A DNA stretch of 13,989 nucleotides from Candidatus Eiseniibacteriota bacterium (GTDB taxonomy: Bacteria; Eisenbacteria; RBG-16-71-46; JABDJR01). Both the position numbers and the translations under genes were made by a program. Positions 1 to 6,666 of the stretch are shown one piece after another. The stretch lies in assembly GCA_013003415.1 (NCBI GenBank), contig JABDJR010000155.1, forward strand, positions 1 to 13,989, written 5' to 3'. The notes below the pieces were generated by a model, which worked only from the letters and a program-made list of their open reading frames with translations, made no database searches and was not told where the DNA came from. The stretch's first letter is position 1. The number at the start of each line of letters is the position of its first letter.

Positions 1-814
1 GGTCGAAGCCGGCCCACAGGTGGCGCTCTTCTTCGAGAAGCCACTGTTCGTCGTGGGCGGAAAAATCGACGATGACCCCACGCCCGTCGGGGCGGAGGAC
101 CCGGGCAATCTCGCGCAAGACTTGGGCGGGTTCGGCAATGTGGTGGAGCACCATATTCGCGACCACACCATCGACGGAATGGCTGGGAATAGGCAGGCTT
201 TCGAGTTCGCCGTGGATGAATGACACGTTGTTGATCCTTAGCTCTGCCATACGAACCTTGGCTTGCTCCAACATTCCTGAGCTGGAGTCGACGGCAATCA
301 CCCGGCCCAAATGATTGGCCAGGGAAGGTAGCAACGTACCTGTTCCCGTACCCAAGTCGAGGACGACCCGATTCTGAGGGAGTAACCCGGCCAGGGCGGC
401 TAGACCGGCGCCGTGGCCCAAGCTTTCGCTTCGATTCCCATTCCAAGATTCTGAGGCTCGATCAAAGAACTCACGATTGCGCTCGCGCCGCTGGGCTAGG
501 TATGCGGTGAGTCGCTGGGTATCGTCATGGTACTGCGGGTCTTCAGGTAGCCGGGCGCGAAGGGCGTCCCAGATGGCGGCGTGATCGCCGCTAGGTTCCA
601 TGGCGTAGTAGGAAGAGGTGCCCTGGCGCCGGTCTCGCACGAGGCCGGCCTCCCTGAGAACGGCTAGGTGGCCCGAAACCCGACTTTGAGTCATTCCCAG
701 AAGGCTCGTAAGTTCTCCCACGGACAATTCGTGAGCCTCTAACAGGTGTAGAAGCCGAAGACGGCTGGGATCGGCGAGAGCCTTGAGATGGGAAAGGGGG
801 GTGGTTTCTTTCAT
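1..814 (-). CDS. ArsR-type HTH regulator fused to SAM-dependent methyltransferase (3' end cut off)
   Basis: The frame starts at ATG 814-812 and stays open for 271 codons to the window edge, so the C-terminus is missing. Residues about 8-72 form an ArsR-family winged helix, with the recognition helix around MTQSRVSGHLAVLRE (41-55) and the wing near RDRRQGTSSYY. Residues about 112-271 are a class I methyltransferase: motif I is VLDLGTGTGTLL (151-162), the acidic end of strand 2 is AVDSSSGMLEQA (174-185), and VLHHIAEP plus LREIARVLRPDGR follow. The ArsR metal-binding motif ELCVCDL is replaced by ELSVGEL (29-35) with no cysteine, so metal sensing through that site is unlikely. Such HTH-methyltransferase fusions of about 310 residues are a known but poorly characterised family; a link to methionine or SAM metabolism is only inference. 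It is divergent from kdsB. Its ribosome-binding site is weak. Confidence 0.88.
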   Translation of the reverse strand, partial: MKETTPLSHLKALADPSRLRLLHLLEAHELSVGELTSLLGMTQSRVSGHLAVLREAGLVRDRRQGTSSYYAMEPSGDHAAIWDALRARLPEDPQYHDDTQRLTAYLAQRRERNREFFDRASESWNGNRSESLGHGAGLAALAGLLPQNRVVLDLGTGTGTLLPSLANHLGRVIAVDSSSGMLEQAKVRMAELRINNVSFIHGELESLPIPSHSVDGVVANMVLHHIAEPAQVLREIARVLRPDGRGVIVDFSAHDEQWLLEEERHLWAGFD

Positions 815-820
815 CGTTTA

Positions 821-828
821 ATCCGGAT
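821..828. promoter_or_regulatory. 8-bp palindrome at the predicted start of the arsR-methyltransferase transcript
   Basis: The perfect palindrome ATCCGGAT lies 7 bp before the ATG at 814-812. It falls at about +1 to +8 of the transcript predicted from the promoter at 835-863. ArsR-family repressors commonly bind dyads at or just after the -10 region and control their own gene, so this could be an autoregulatory operator. It is short and may be chance. Confidence 0.22.
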
Positions 829-834
829 GGAGCG

Positions 835-863
835 ATAATACATAGGGATCGGAACTGAGGCAA
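835..863 (-). promoter_or_regulatory. Sigma-70-type promoter for the arsR-methyltransferase gene
   Basis: On the minus strand a -35 box TTGCCT (863-858) is followed by a 17-bp spacer and a -10 box TATTAT (840-835). These match 4/6 and 5/6 of the consensus. The predicted transcription start is near 828, giving a leader of only about 14 nt before the ATG at 814. The spacing and position make this the best promoter candidate for the gene. Confidence 0.55.
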
Positions 864-907
864 GAAAAATTGAGCCCCTTTCCGTCCGCGGGGGTAAGGA
901 AGGGGCT
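864..907 (-). terminator. Hairpin with T-tract reading toward the arsR-methyltransferase gene
   Basis: AGCCCCTTTCC (873-883) and GGAAGGGGCT (898-907) form a 10-bp stem with one bulged base. On the minus strand a T5 tract (869-865) begins three bases after the stem (C-A-A between). Nothing known would be terminated here, since both flanking genes diverge from this gap. It could end a short antisense transcript, act as an attenuator for a longer arsR leader, or simply be a structured element. On the plus strand there is no good T-tract. Confidence 0.28.
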
Positions 908-932
908 TTCAGCCCTACCTCAAAACTTTTGA

Positions 933-961
933 TTCCCAATCGGCCCGTATCTGGCTATATT
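933..961 (+). promoter_or_regulatory. Candidate sigma-70-type promoter for kdsB and the Kdo operon
   Basis: TTCCCA (933-938) and TATATT (956-961) are separated by 17 bp and match 4/6 and 5/6 of the consensus. The start would be near 968, leaving a leader of about 136 nt before kdsB that opens with the hairpin at 971-1020. No better promoter was seen in the gap. Confidence 0.35.
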
Positions 962-970
962 AGTTCGGGC

Positions 971-1033
971 CACCGGTGGTTTCGGTCCGCGGACATCTGC
1001 TCTCCGCCCAAAACCCGGTGTCCCACCTTTTTT
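971..1033 (+). promoter_or_regulatory. Structured leader upstream of kdsB: long imperfect hairpin, then a T6 tract
   Basis: CACCGG (971-976) pairs with CCGGTG (1015-1020), GTTT (979-982) with AAAC (1011-1014), and GCGGA (989-993) with TCCGC (1003-1007), giving a 50-nt hairpin with one bulge and an internal loop. A smaller hairpin, GGTG (1017-1020) with CACC (1024-1027), sits directly before TTTTTT (1028-1033) and uses the same bases as the large stem. The two folds exclude each other, the geometry of an attenuator, although a 4-bp terminator stem is weak. The same DNA holds two 10-bp palindromes, CCACCGGTGG (970-979) and GTCCGCGGAC (985-994), which could instead be protein-binding sites. Confidence 0.35.
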
Positions 1034-1103
1034 CGCGGATTGCCACGTCTTTCTAACCCAAAGGGCTGGTGCCGCGAGTCCCTTAGAATGTTCTGGCGGT
1101 CAT

Positions 1104-1835
1104 TTGCGCGTATTGGGCGTCATTCCAGCTCGTTTTGCCTCAAGCCGTTTGCCGGGAAAACCCCTGGTCGACTTGGGTGGAGAGACCCTGGTAATGAGGG
1201 TTGTCCAGGCCGCTCGCTCCGCCTTAGAAATCAATCGCCTCGTGGTTGCCACAGACCACGAGAAGGTGAGAGCCAGCGTCGAAGCGTCGGGGGGTGAGGT
1301 TCTTATGACGAGCCCAGACCACCCCAGCGGATCCGATCGCTGCGCCGAGGTGCTCCAGAGTTTCGAAGCTCAAGGGCAGCTGTTCGATCTGGTCGCTAAT
1401 ATTCAGGGTGATGAGCCCTTCCTGCCCGGTGAGGCCATGGACAAAGCGATCCAAATCCTCAAGGAGCATCCCACCTGTCAGGTGGCAACCCTCGCGGTTC
1501 CCCTTACAGCCGGGGACCGGGAAGATCCTCATGTGGTGAAATTGCGGGCGACTCCCGACGGGGTGGCAGAGGCTTTTGGCCGCGAACCGGATTGGGAGCC
1601 CACGCACACTCACGTTGGTTTTTATGTTTTTCGACGCGACTACTTAATGCGTTTCGTCGATCTCCCGCAATCCGAGTCAGAAAAGCGGGAGCGCTTAGAA
1701 CAGCTTAGAATTTTAGATGATGGGGTTGAAATTCGCGTTGCGGCTGGGGCCTGGCCGGTGCTCGGTGTCGACACGCCAGAAGATTTAGAGCTAGCACGCA
1801 AAAAATACAAGAATCGGTTTGAAGCAGAGGTTTAG
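1104..1835 (+). CDS. kdsB: CMP-Kdo synthetase (3-deoxy-manno-octulosonate cytidylyltransferase)
   Basis: This cytosolic enzyme activates Kdo with CTP to give CMP-Kdo, the donor for Kdo transfer onto lipid A. The 243 residues (E. coli about 248) show the nucleotide-binding motif PARFASSRLPGKPL (8-21), VATDHEKV (48-55), DHPSGSDR (72-79), the Mg-binding NIQGDEP (99-105, D103), LEQLRIL (198-204) and GVDTPEDL (221-228). The segment that usually reads YFSRAPIPY is altered to AFGREPDW (157-164). The start is TTG at 1104: no in-frame ATG lies upstream, the protein begins right at the family's first strand (RVLGVIPAR), and a GGCGGT stretch (1095-1100) precedes it. It opens the Kdo unit and is followed after 13 bp by pyrG, which makes its co-substrate CTP. 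Confidence 0.95.
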   Translation: MRVLGVIPARFASSRLPGKPLVDLGGETLVMRVVQAARSALEINRLVVATDHEKVRASVEASGGEVLMTSPDHPSGSDRCAEVLQSFEAQGQLFDLVANIQGDEPFLPGEAMDKAIQILKEHPTCQVATLAVPLTAGDREDPHVVKLRATPDGVAEAFGREPDWEPTHTHVGFYVFRRDYLMRFVDLPQSESEKRERLEQLRILDDGVEIRVAAGAWPVLGVDTPEDLELARKKYKNRFEAEV

Positions 1836-1844
1836 GAAGGGGAG
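1834..1844 (+). promoter_or_regulatory. Ribosome-binding site deciding the pyrG start
   Basis: The purine run AGGAAGGGGAG lies 4 bases before GTG 1849. It overlaps the kdsB stop codon. It supports GTG 1849 over the in-frame ATG at 1819, which lies inside kdsB and would add ten residues not found in the family. Confidence 0.75.
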
Positions 1845-1848
1845 TTTT

Positions 1849-3480
1849 GTGGCCAAATACGTTTTCGTGACCGGTGGGGTGGTCTCGTCATTAGGAAAAG
1901 GCATTGCGGCGTCGTCCTTGGGCTACCTGCTCAAAACGCGTGGGCTGAATGTCACCATGATGAAGTGTGACCCTTATCTTAATGTTGATCCGGGTACTAT
2001 GAGCCCCTACCAACACGGTGAAGTTTTTGTGACCGATGATGGAGCAGAGACCGACCTCGATTTAGGGCACTACGAACGGTTCATCGACTCCAATCTTACC
2101 CAAGCCCACAACATCACCGCGGGGCGCATCTATCACACGATAATCAAGCGGGAACGCGATGGCGGTTATCTTGGGGGAACAGTCCAGGTTATTCCTCACG
2201 TCACCGACGAAATCAAGGCTCGGTTTCGGCAAGTTGGGGATCAACCCGATCTCGACGTGGCCATTATTGAGATTGGAGGGACCGTCGGTGATATCGAAAG
2301 CCTTCCTTTCCTTGAGGCCATCCGCCAGTTTCGTCTTGAGATTCCCCGGGAAGATTCGGTGGTCATTCACCTGACCTACGTGCCCTTTATCAAAGCGGCC
2401 AGAGAAATAAAAACCAAACCGACTCAACATAGCGTTCGTGAGCTTCGGGAAATCGGCCTGCAGCCCGAGATTCTGCTCTGCCGCTCCGAAGTTGCCCTCT
2501 CCAAGTCCGTTCGTGAAAAGATTGCCCTGTTCGCAAACCTTCATCCTTCTAATGTTGTGGAAGCTCTCGATGTCGAAACCATTTATGAGGTTCCCTTGCG
2601 GTTTCACGAAGATCATCTTGACGAGCGGGTATTAGACCTCCTCAAGCAAGAAAGTCGCGAACCCAATCTCGACCCGTGGCGGGAGATCGTCCACAAGATC
2701 AAGAAATCCGACAACGAGTGCACCATTGCCGTGGTGGGTAAGTACATTCATCTTCAAGACGCCTACAAAAGTATTCGCGAAGCGGTTCTCCATGGTGGTA
2801 TCGCCAACGACACGCGGGTCAACATGCGCTGGGTCGACTCCGAGGAAATCGAAAACGATGGCGCGGAGTCGCTCCTCGAAGGTGTCGACGGAGTTCTGGT
2901 CCCCGGCGGTTTTGGTGACCGCGGTGTAGAGGGAAAAATTGCGGCCGCGAATTGGGCGCGCACGCAAAACATTCCTTACTTTGGCATTTGTCTTGGGCTT
3001 CAAGCGGCCACGATTGAGTACGCAAGAAACGTTTGTGGTCTTAGCGGAGCCAACTCAGCGGAGTTCGACGAAAAAACGCCCTATCCCGTGATCGATCTCA
3101 TGACCGACCAACGCGACAAAGTGCAAATGGGGGGGACCATGCGGCTAGGTGCCTTCCGTTGTCTCTTAAGCCCCAACTCCCTCGCCTCGGCGGCCTACGG
3201 GGCCCCTCAAGTGGCCGAGCGTCACCGACACCGCTATGAATTCAACAACCAGTATCGCAAATTGTTTGAAGAACACGGAGTGTCCATCACCGGGGTGAAC
3301 CCAGAACGTGATCTGGTGGAAATCTGGGAGTTGCCGGACCATCCTTGGTACGTCTGCGTGCAGTTCCATCCTGAACTTCGCTCGCGGCCGACCTCACCTC
3401 ATGCCTTGTTTACCGGTTTCATCCGCGCCTGCCTCAGCGATCAAGATCAAAAGAGTTCGATGGCCCTCAGTCATGAATAA
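1849..3480 (+). CDS. pyrG: CTP synthase
   Basis: PyrG converts UTP to CTP using ATP and ammonia released from glutamine. The 543 residues (E. coli 545) begin with the typical KYVFVTGGVVSSLGKGIAAS of the synthetase domain. The C-terminal class I glutamine amidotransferase domain has its nucleophile Cys381 in GICLGLQ (usually GICLGMQ) and the His507/Glu509 pair in FHPEL, plus the oxyanion-loop sequence VPGGFGDRG. The start is GTG 1849, chosen for its strong ribosome-binding site and the fit to the family N-terminus. The end overlaps kdsA by 8 bp. Placement between kdsB and kdsA makes sense because KdsB consumes CTP, and this gene order occurs in several Gram-negative lineages. Confidence 0.98.
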   Translation: MAKYVFVTGGVVSSLGKGIAASSLGYLLKTRGLNVTMMKCDPYLNVDPGTMSPYQHGEVFVTDDGAETDLDLGHYERFIDSNLTQAHNITAGRIYHTIIKRERDGGYLGGTVQVIPHVTDEIKARFRQVGDQPDLDVAIIEIGGTVGDIESLPFLEAIRQFRLEIPREDSVVIHLTYVPFIKAAREIKTKPTQHSVRELREIGLQPEILLCRSEVALSKSVREKIALFANLHPSNVVEALDVETIYEVPLRFHEDHLDERVLDLLKQESREPNLDPWREIVHKIKKSDNECTIAVVGKYIHLQDAYKSIREAVLHGGIANDTRVNMRWVDSEEIENDGAESLLEGVDGVLVPGGFGDRGVEGKIAAANWARTQNIPYFGICLGLQAATIEYARNVCGLSGANSAEFDEKTPYPVIDLMTDQRDKVQMGGTMRLGAFRCLLSPNSLASAAYGAPQVAERHRHRYEFNNQYRKLFEEHGVSITGVNPERDLVEIWELPDHPWYVCVQFHPELRSRPTSPHALFTGFIRACLSDQDQKSSMALSHE

Positions 3481-4324
3481 CTTCGAATTCTCCTTACCCA
3501 AACTTCCCGAACATCCGGTCACCGTCGGCAATGCCGTGTTTGGCGGCGGCGAACTTGCTCTGATTGCCGGGCCCTGTGTGGTCGAAGACAAGGGGCTCAT
3601 GCTCGAAGTGGCCACCGAATTGAAGCGGCTGACGGAAGAGCGTCACCTCAAGATGGTGTTCAAGGCCTCCTACGCCAAAGACAATCGATCTTCGGTCGAC
3701 TCTTCCCGCGGGCCTGGCATGAGCGAAGGGCTAGAGATCCTTGCCGACATTAAAAGCAAACATGATTTGCCGGTGCTGACCGACATCCACCTGCCCGACC
3801 AAGCGGCCCGGGCGGCGGAGGTTGCGGATGTGCTTCAGATTCCGGCTTTCCTGTGTCGCCAAACGTCGCTGCTTGAAGCCGCCGGAGCCACCGGCAAAGC
3901 CATCAATATCAAGAAGGGGCAGTTCATGGCTCCCGAAGATATGGGGAAGGCGGTCGAGAAGGTTCGTCGCGGCGGTTCCAATCGGGTCATGCTGACCGAA
4001 AGGGGCACAAGTTTCGGCTACCACAATCTCGTGGTGGACATGCGCGGGTTTAGTTTTATGGCACCCACGGGTTGTCCCCTCGTTCACGACATTACGCACA
4101 GCATGCAACTACCTTCATCCGGAGTTGAAACCGGGGGGACAAAAGAATTGGCGGTGGTGGTGGCGAGGGCTGCGCTTGCCGCGGGAGCCCACGCGGTCTT
4201 CTTTGAAACCCACCCCGACCCGGACCGTGCCCACAGCGACAAAGCGACCCAACTTCCTTTGAGCTCCATTCCCGTGTTACTCGATGAACTGCTGAAAGTT
4301 CATCGGGCGGTGTGGCCTACATGA
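3473..4324 (+). CDS. kdsA: Kdo-8-phosphate synthase, metal-dependent type
   Basis: KdsA condenses phosphoenolpyruvate with D-arabinose-5-phosphate to Kdo-8-phosphate. At 283 residues it is the normal size. Typical segments are FKASYAKDNRSSVDSSRGPG, QIPAFLCRQT, NIKKGQFMAP and TERGTSFGYHNLVVDMRG. The putative metal ligands of the metal-dependent class are present: Cys35 in IAGPCVVE, His209 in THSMQ, Glu245 in FFETHP and Asp256 in HSDKATQLP. Their spacing is nearly that of Aquifex KdsA; the metal-free E. coli enzyme has Asn in place of the Cys. The start is ATG 3473, inside the pyrG end with no clear ribosome-binding site, so translation is probably coupled. The frame is open further upstream, but that part overlaps pyrG and has no family similarity. 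The gene ends in an ATGA overlap with kdsC. Confidence 0.97.
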   Translation: MNNFEFSLPKLPEHPVTVGNAVFGGGELALIAGPCVVEDKGLMLEVATELKRLTEERHLKMVFKASYAKDNRSSVDSSRGPGMSEGLEILADIKSKHDLPVLTDIHLPDQAARAAEVADVLQIPAFLCRQTSLLEAAGATGKAINIKKGQFMAPEDMGKAVEKVRRGGSNRVMLTERGTSFGYHNLVVDMRGFSFMAPTGCPLVHDITHSMQLPSSGVETGGTKELAVVVARAALAAGAHAVFFETHPDPDRAHSDKATQLPLSSIPVLLDELLKVHRAVWPT

Positions 4325-4863
4325 AAGCTCTAGTTCTCGATGTTGATGGTGTCCTTACGGACGGCGGCATCTTTCTTGACGATGACGGCCGTGAACTCAA
4401 ACGTTTTCACGCTCGAGATGGCGTAGGCATCCAGCTTGCGAAACATGCGGGGTGGAAGGTTCTCTTATGCACAGCTCGAGAGTCTCAACCCGCGCGTCGC
4501 CGTGCGGAAGAGTTGGGGGCCCAGTGGGCCATCGGGGTGTCGCAAAAGGATCAGTTTCTGGAAGAGTGGTTGGGGAAACGCGACATCAGCTGGTCGGACG
4601 TTGCCTATGTGGGAGACGATCTACAGGATCTGTGTGTGCTTGAAAAGGTGGGCTGGCCCATCGCGGTTGGCGATGCTGCCCTCGAAGTGAAGGCGGCGGC
4701 AAAGTATGTGACTCAACTCGATGGGGGCCGCGGTGCGGTTCGAGATGCGGTGGAGTGGCTGCTGACGAAGCATGGTGTTAAGGCCGAGGCGATTCACGCA
4801 TTTCTCAATCGAAAAAAAGGTTTTGCGGTTGGTAAGCTTCAGTTCGGAGGCGATGATGTCTGA
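4321..4863 (+). CDS. kdsC: Kdo-8-phosphate phosphatase (HAD family)
   Basis: KdsC removes phosphate from Kdo-8-phosphate to give Kdo. The 180-residue protein is a minimal C0-type HAD phosphatase. The N-terminal LDVDGVLTDGG supplies the nucleophile Asp7 and acid/base Asp9, RFHARDGVGI follows, and motif II reads LLCTARES rather than the common ITGRES. Motif III/IV is YVGDDLQDLCVLEKVGWPIAVGDA with GGRGAVRD near the end. E. coli KdsC is 188 residues. ATG 4321 forms an ATGA overlap with the kdsA stop, the usual sign of translational coupling; GTG 4312 is possible but less likely. The last 8 bp overlap kdsD. Confidence 0.95.
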   Translation: MKALVLDVDGVLTDGGIFLDDDGRELKRFHARDGVGIQLAKHAGWKVLLCTARESQPARRRAEELGAQWAIGVSQKDQFLEEWLGKRDISWSDVAYVGDDLQDLCVLEKVGWPIAVGDAALEVKAAAKYVTQLDGGRGAVRDAVEWLLTKHGVKAEAIHAFLNRKKGFAVGKLQFGGDDV

Positions 4864-5857
4864 ACCGAACCCCAAACTTAAATCACGCGACATCCTCGAC
4901 ATTGGAAAAGAGGTGCTTCGCCGAGAAGGCCAAGCTCTCACCGACATGGCCGATGCCCTGGGTTCAGCATTCTCCGATGTGGTCGAGTTGCTTGAAGCAA
5001 GTCCGGGGCGCGTGGTGGTGACGGGAGTGGGGAAGAGTGGCCAAGTTGGTAGCAAAATTGCAGCCACGCTTACAAGCACAGGAACGCTTGCCTTCTTTCT
5101 TCATCCCACCGAAGCGCTTCACGGGGATCTTGGGATTGTTACTAAGGACGACGTTGTACTCGCCATCTCAAAGAGCGGGCGCACGGCCGAGTTGCTTCAA
5201 CTCCTGCCTCACTTTCATCGTCTTGGCGCTCCGGTGGTGGCCATGGTTCAGGACACGTCCTCACCTTTGGCCGAACACTCCCGCCTGGTTCTCCCTCTGG
5301 TGGCGTTCGAAGAGGCTTGCTCCCTAGATCTAGTTCCCACCACAAGCACCACCCTGTTCATGGCTCTCGGGGACGCTCTTGCCGTCACCTTGTTTCGGAG
5401 GCGGGGTCTGACTCAAGAGGATTTCGCGTTTGTTCATCCCGGAGGTTTGATCGGACGCCAGCTGGGGAGACGGGTTTCGGACCTCATGCATTCGGGAGAT
5501 CGGTTTCCGTTTGTTAAGGCGAGCGCGAGTCTCAGAGAGGCTCTTCTTCAAATCATGGAAAAGGGCCTCGGGATTACAACCGTTCTCGATGGGGAGAGCT
5601 TGGTGGGTGTCGTCACCGACGGTGATTTGAAACGGATTTTGCTTCGTCACGAAGCTCTAGAATTTCTGGATCAGCCGGTGACCCAGTTCATGTCAAAGAA
5701 CCCGCGGACCATCGAGCCCTCAAACCTGGTCGCGACAGCGGTTCGACGCATGGAAGAAAAGAATCCGGGGGCCGTGACTTCTTTGGTCGTGATCGAGAAC
5801 GCAAAGCCCATGGGGATCTTGCACCTGCATGATTGTCTTCGAGTGGATCTCGGCTAG
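4856..5857 (+). CDS. kdsD: D-arabinose-5-phosphate isomerase (KdsD/KpsF/GutQ family)
   Basis: This enzyme converts ribulose-5-phosphate to arabinose-5-phosphate, the first step of Kdo synthesis. The 333 residues (E. coli KdsD 328) contain a SIS domain at about 52-185 with VTGVGKSG (55-62), SKSGRTAEL (105-113) and LVPTTSTT. The FVHPGGLIGR motif carries His194, the position of the family's catalytic histidine. Two CBS domains follow, from about 210 to the C-terminus. Two ATGs are adjacent, 4853 and 4856; GGAGG at 4846-4850 is 2 or 5 bases away respectively, favouring 4856. The context with kdsC and kdsA supports KdsD over the sugar-alcohol enzyme GutQ. This is the last gene of the first unit; a terminator candidate follows at 5979-6018. 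Confidence 0.95.
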   Translation: MSEPNPKLKSRDILDIGKEVLRREGQALTDMADALGSAFSDVVELLEASPGRVVVTGVGKSGQVGSKIAATLTSTGTLAFFLHPTEALHGDLGIVTKDDVVLAISKSGRTAELLQLLPHFHRLGAPVVAMVQDTSSPLAEHSRLVLPLVAFEEACSLDLVPTTSTTLFMALGDALAVTLFRRRGLTQEDFAFVHPGGLIGRQLGRRVSDLMHSGDRFPFVKASASLREALLQIMEKGLGITTVLDGESLVGVVTDGDLKRILLRHEALEFLDQPVTQFMSKNPRTIEPSNLVATAVRRMEEKNPGAVTSLVVIENAKPMGILHLHDCLRVDLG

Positions 5858-5876
5858 GCTTGGCCAGTCTGGCGCC

Positions 5877-5913
5877 AAAAAAATACGGGACTCGACCATT
5901 CGGCCGAGCCCCG
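5877..5913 (-). terminator. Strong intrinsic terminator on the minus strand
   Basis: Read on the minus strand, 5913-5886 folds into a continuous 12-bp stem with a GAAT loop: CGGGGCTCGGCC pairs with GGTCGAGTCCCG. TA and seven Ts (5883-5877) follow. Two of the pairs are G-U on the minus strand; on the plus strand the same positions would be A-C mismatches, and there is no T-tract on that side. The structure therefore favours a minus-strand RNA, yet no minus-strand gene is known to end here. Confidence 0.6.
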
Positions 5914-5978
5914 TGGACCTGCGCTAACCGAAGAAGTAACCTGCTGCCGGCGATTACCTCTTCGAAGGGGACAACGCC

Positions 5979-6018
5979 CAAAAGCACTTGAGGTGCACAC
6001 ATCTTTTGCTTTTTTTTT
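5979..6018 (+). terminator. Probable terminator of the Kdo operon
   Basis: CAAAAG (5979-5984) pairs with CTTTTG (6003-6008), and CACT (5985-5988) pairs with GGTG (5992-5995) in the inner hairpin, with a 7-nt bulge. Nine Ts follow at 6010-6018. The stem is AT-rich and bulged, but the T9 tract and the position after kdsD and before the sigma-factor gene fit a terminator. Confidence 0.42.
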
Positions 6019-6051
6019 CGCAGGCCGACGAATTCGGTTTAGGATCGAACC

Positions 6052-6666
6052 ATGACCCAAGATTTCCCCACCCCAGAAAACTCTCCAAACGATGTGGAAT
6101 CAACAGTTTACCTGTTGTCCCGGGTTCGCGAGGGGGAGCCCGGTGCTCCGGATCGATTGGTCAGGAGGTTTCTTCCCTCCCTCATGAGATGGGCACACGG
6201 ACGTCTTCCCCGAGGGGCTCGAGATGTCATGGATACCCAAGATCTTGTGCAGGTTACCTTCATAAAAGCGTTAGATCATTTAGATAGCTTCGAGTCGCGA
6301 TGGCGAGGTGCCTTCTTCGGCTACCTTCGCCGCATTCTCATGAATCAGATTCGCGACGAGATTCGGAAGGTGGATCGGCGCCCCACCAAAGAGACCTTAG
6401 ACGATGCCCCGCCTGATGAAACGCGGTCTCCCTTAGAGGAGGCGGTGGGAAGCGATGTGCTGGAAGCCTACGAGAAGGCACTCCAGGATCTTCCCGAAGA
6501 ACATCAGCAGGCCATCTTTATGCGGGTGGAGTTGGGCTTCACCTATCAAGAGATCGCAGACGCACTTGAGAAACCCACGATGAACGCGGCTCGCATGCTG
6601 ACATCGAGGGCGATGCTTCGACTTGCGGAGGCTTTGCATGCACAGGGAATCCGACCCGAAAACTGA
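6052..6666 (+). CDS. ECF-type RNA polymerase sigma factor
   Basis: The 204-residue protein has the two-domain layout of ECF sigma factors. Region 2 spans about 37-105, with the characteristic DTQDLVQVTFIKAL (61-74) and the helix WRGAFFGYLRRILMNQIRDEIRK. Region 4 spans about 136-196, with LPEEHQQAIFMRVELGFTYQEIADAL and a helix-turn-helix. A 30-residue acidic linker joins them. The start is ATG 6052, with AGGAT about 8 bases upstream. Its end overlaps the next gene by 29 bp, so the kinase-like product is very likely made with it and acts on or with it. ECF factors paired with Ser/Thr kinase-like proteins are known in several phyla. No anti-sigma factor with a membrane segment is present. Target promoters are unknown. 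Confidence 0.9.
   Translation: MTQDFPTPENSPNDVESTVYLLSRVREGEPGAPDRLVRRFLPSLMRWAHGRLPRGARDVMDTQDLVQVTFIKALDHLDSFESRWRGAFFGYLRRILMNQIRDEIRKVDRRPTKETLDDAPPDETRSPLEEAVGSDVLEAYEKALQDLPEEHQQAIFMRVELGFTYQEIADALEKPTMNAARMLTSRAMLRLAEALHAQGIRPEN

Noticed and set aside
1094..1107. TGGCGG...TTGC resembling a sigma-54 promoter at the kdsB start
   Set aside because: The GG to GC spacing is 9 bp, not 10, and the site overlaps the start codon.
929..1297. Open frame on the plus strand running into kdsB
   Set aside because: It overlaps kdsB in another frame, covers the structured leader, and shows no known domain.
2062..2616. Long open frame antisense to pyrG
   Set aside because: It lies wholly inside a gene with clear CTP synthase motifs, and its translation has no recognisable domain.
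3308..3472. In-frame upstream extension of kdsA
   Set aside because: It lies inside pyrG in another frame and adds 55 residues unlike any KdsA; ATG 3473 gives the normal length.
5886..5913. Hairpin as a plus-strand terminator for kdsD
   Set aside because: On the plus strand it has two A-C mismatches and no following T-tract; the minus-strand reading is far better.
5886..5960. Minus-strand GGTCGAGTCCC resembling a tRNA T-arm
   Set aside because: No acceptor stem, D-arm or anticodon arm can be folded around it, and the stem is explained by the terminator.
5688..6002. Minus-strand open frame across the kdsD end and the following gap
   Set aside because: The strong minus-strand terminator at 5913-5877 falls inside it, and it is antisense to kdsD; its translation is not recognisable.
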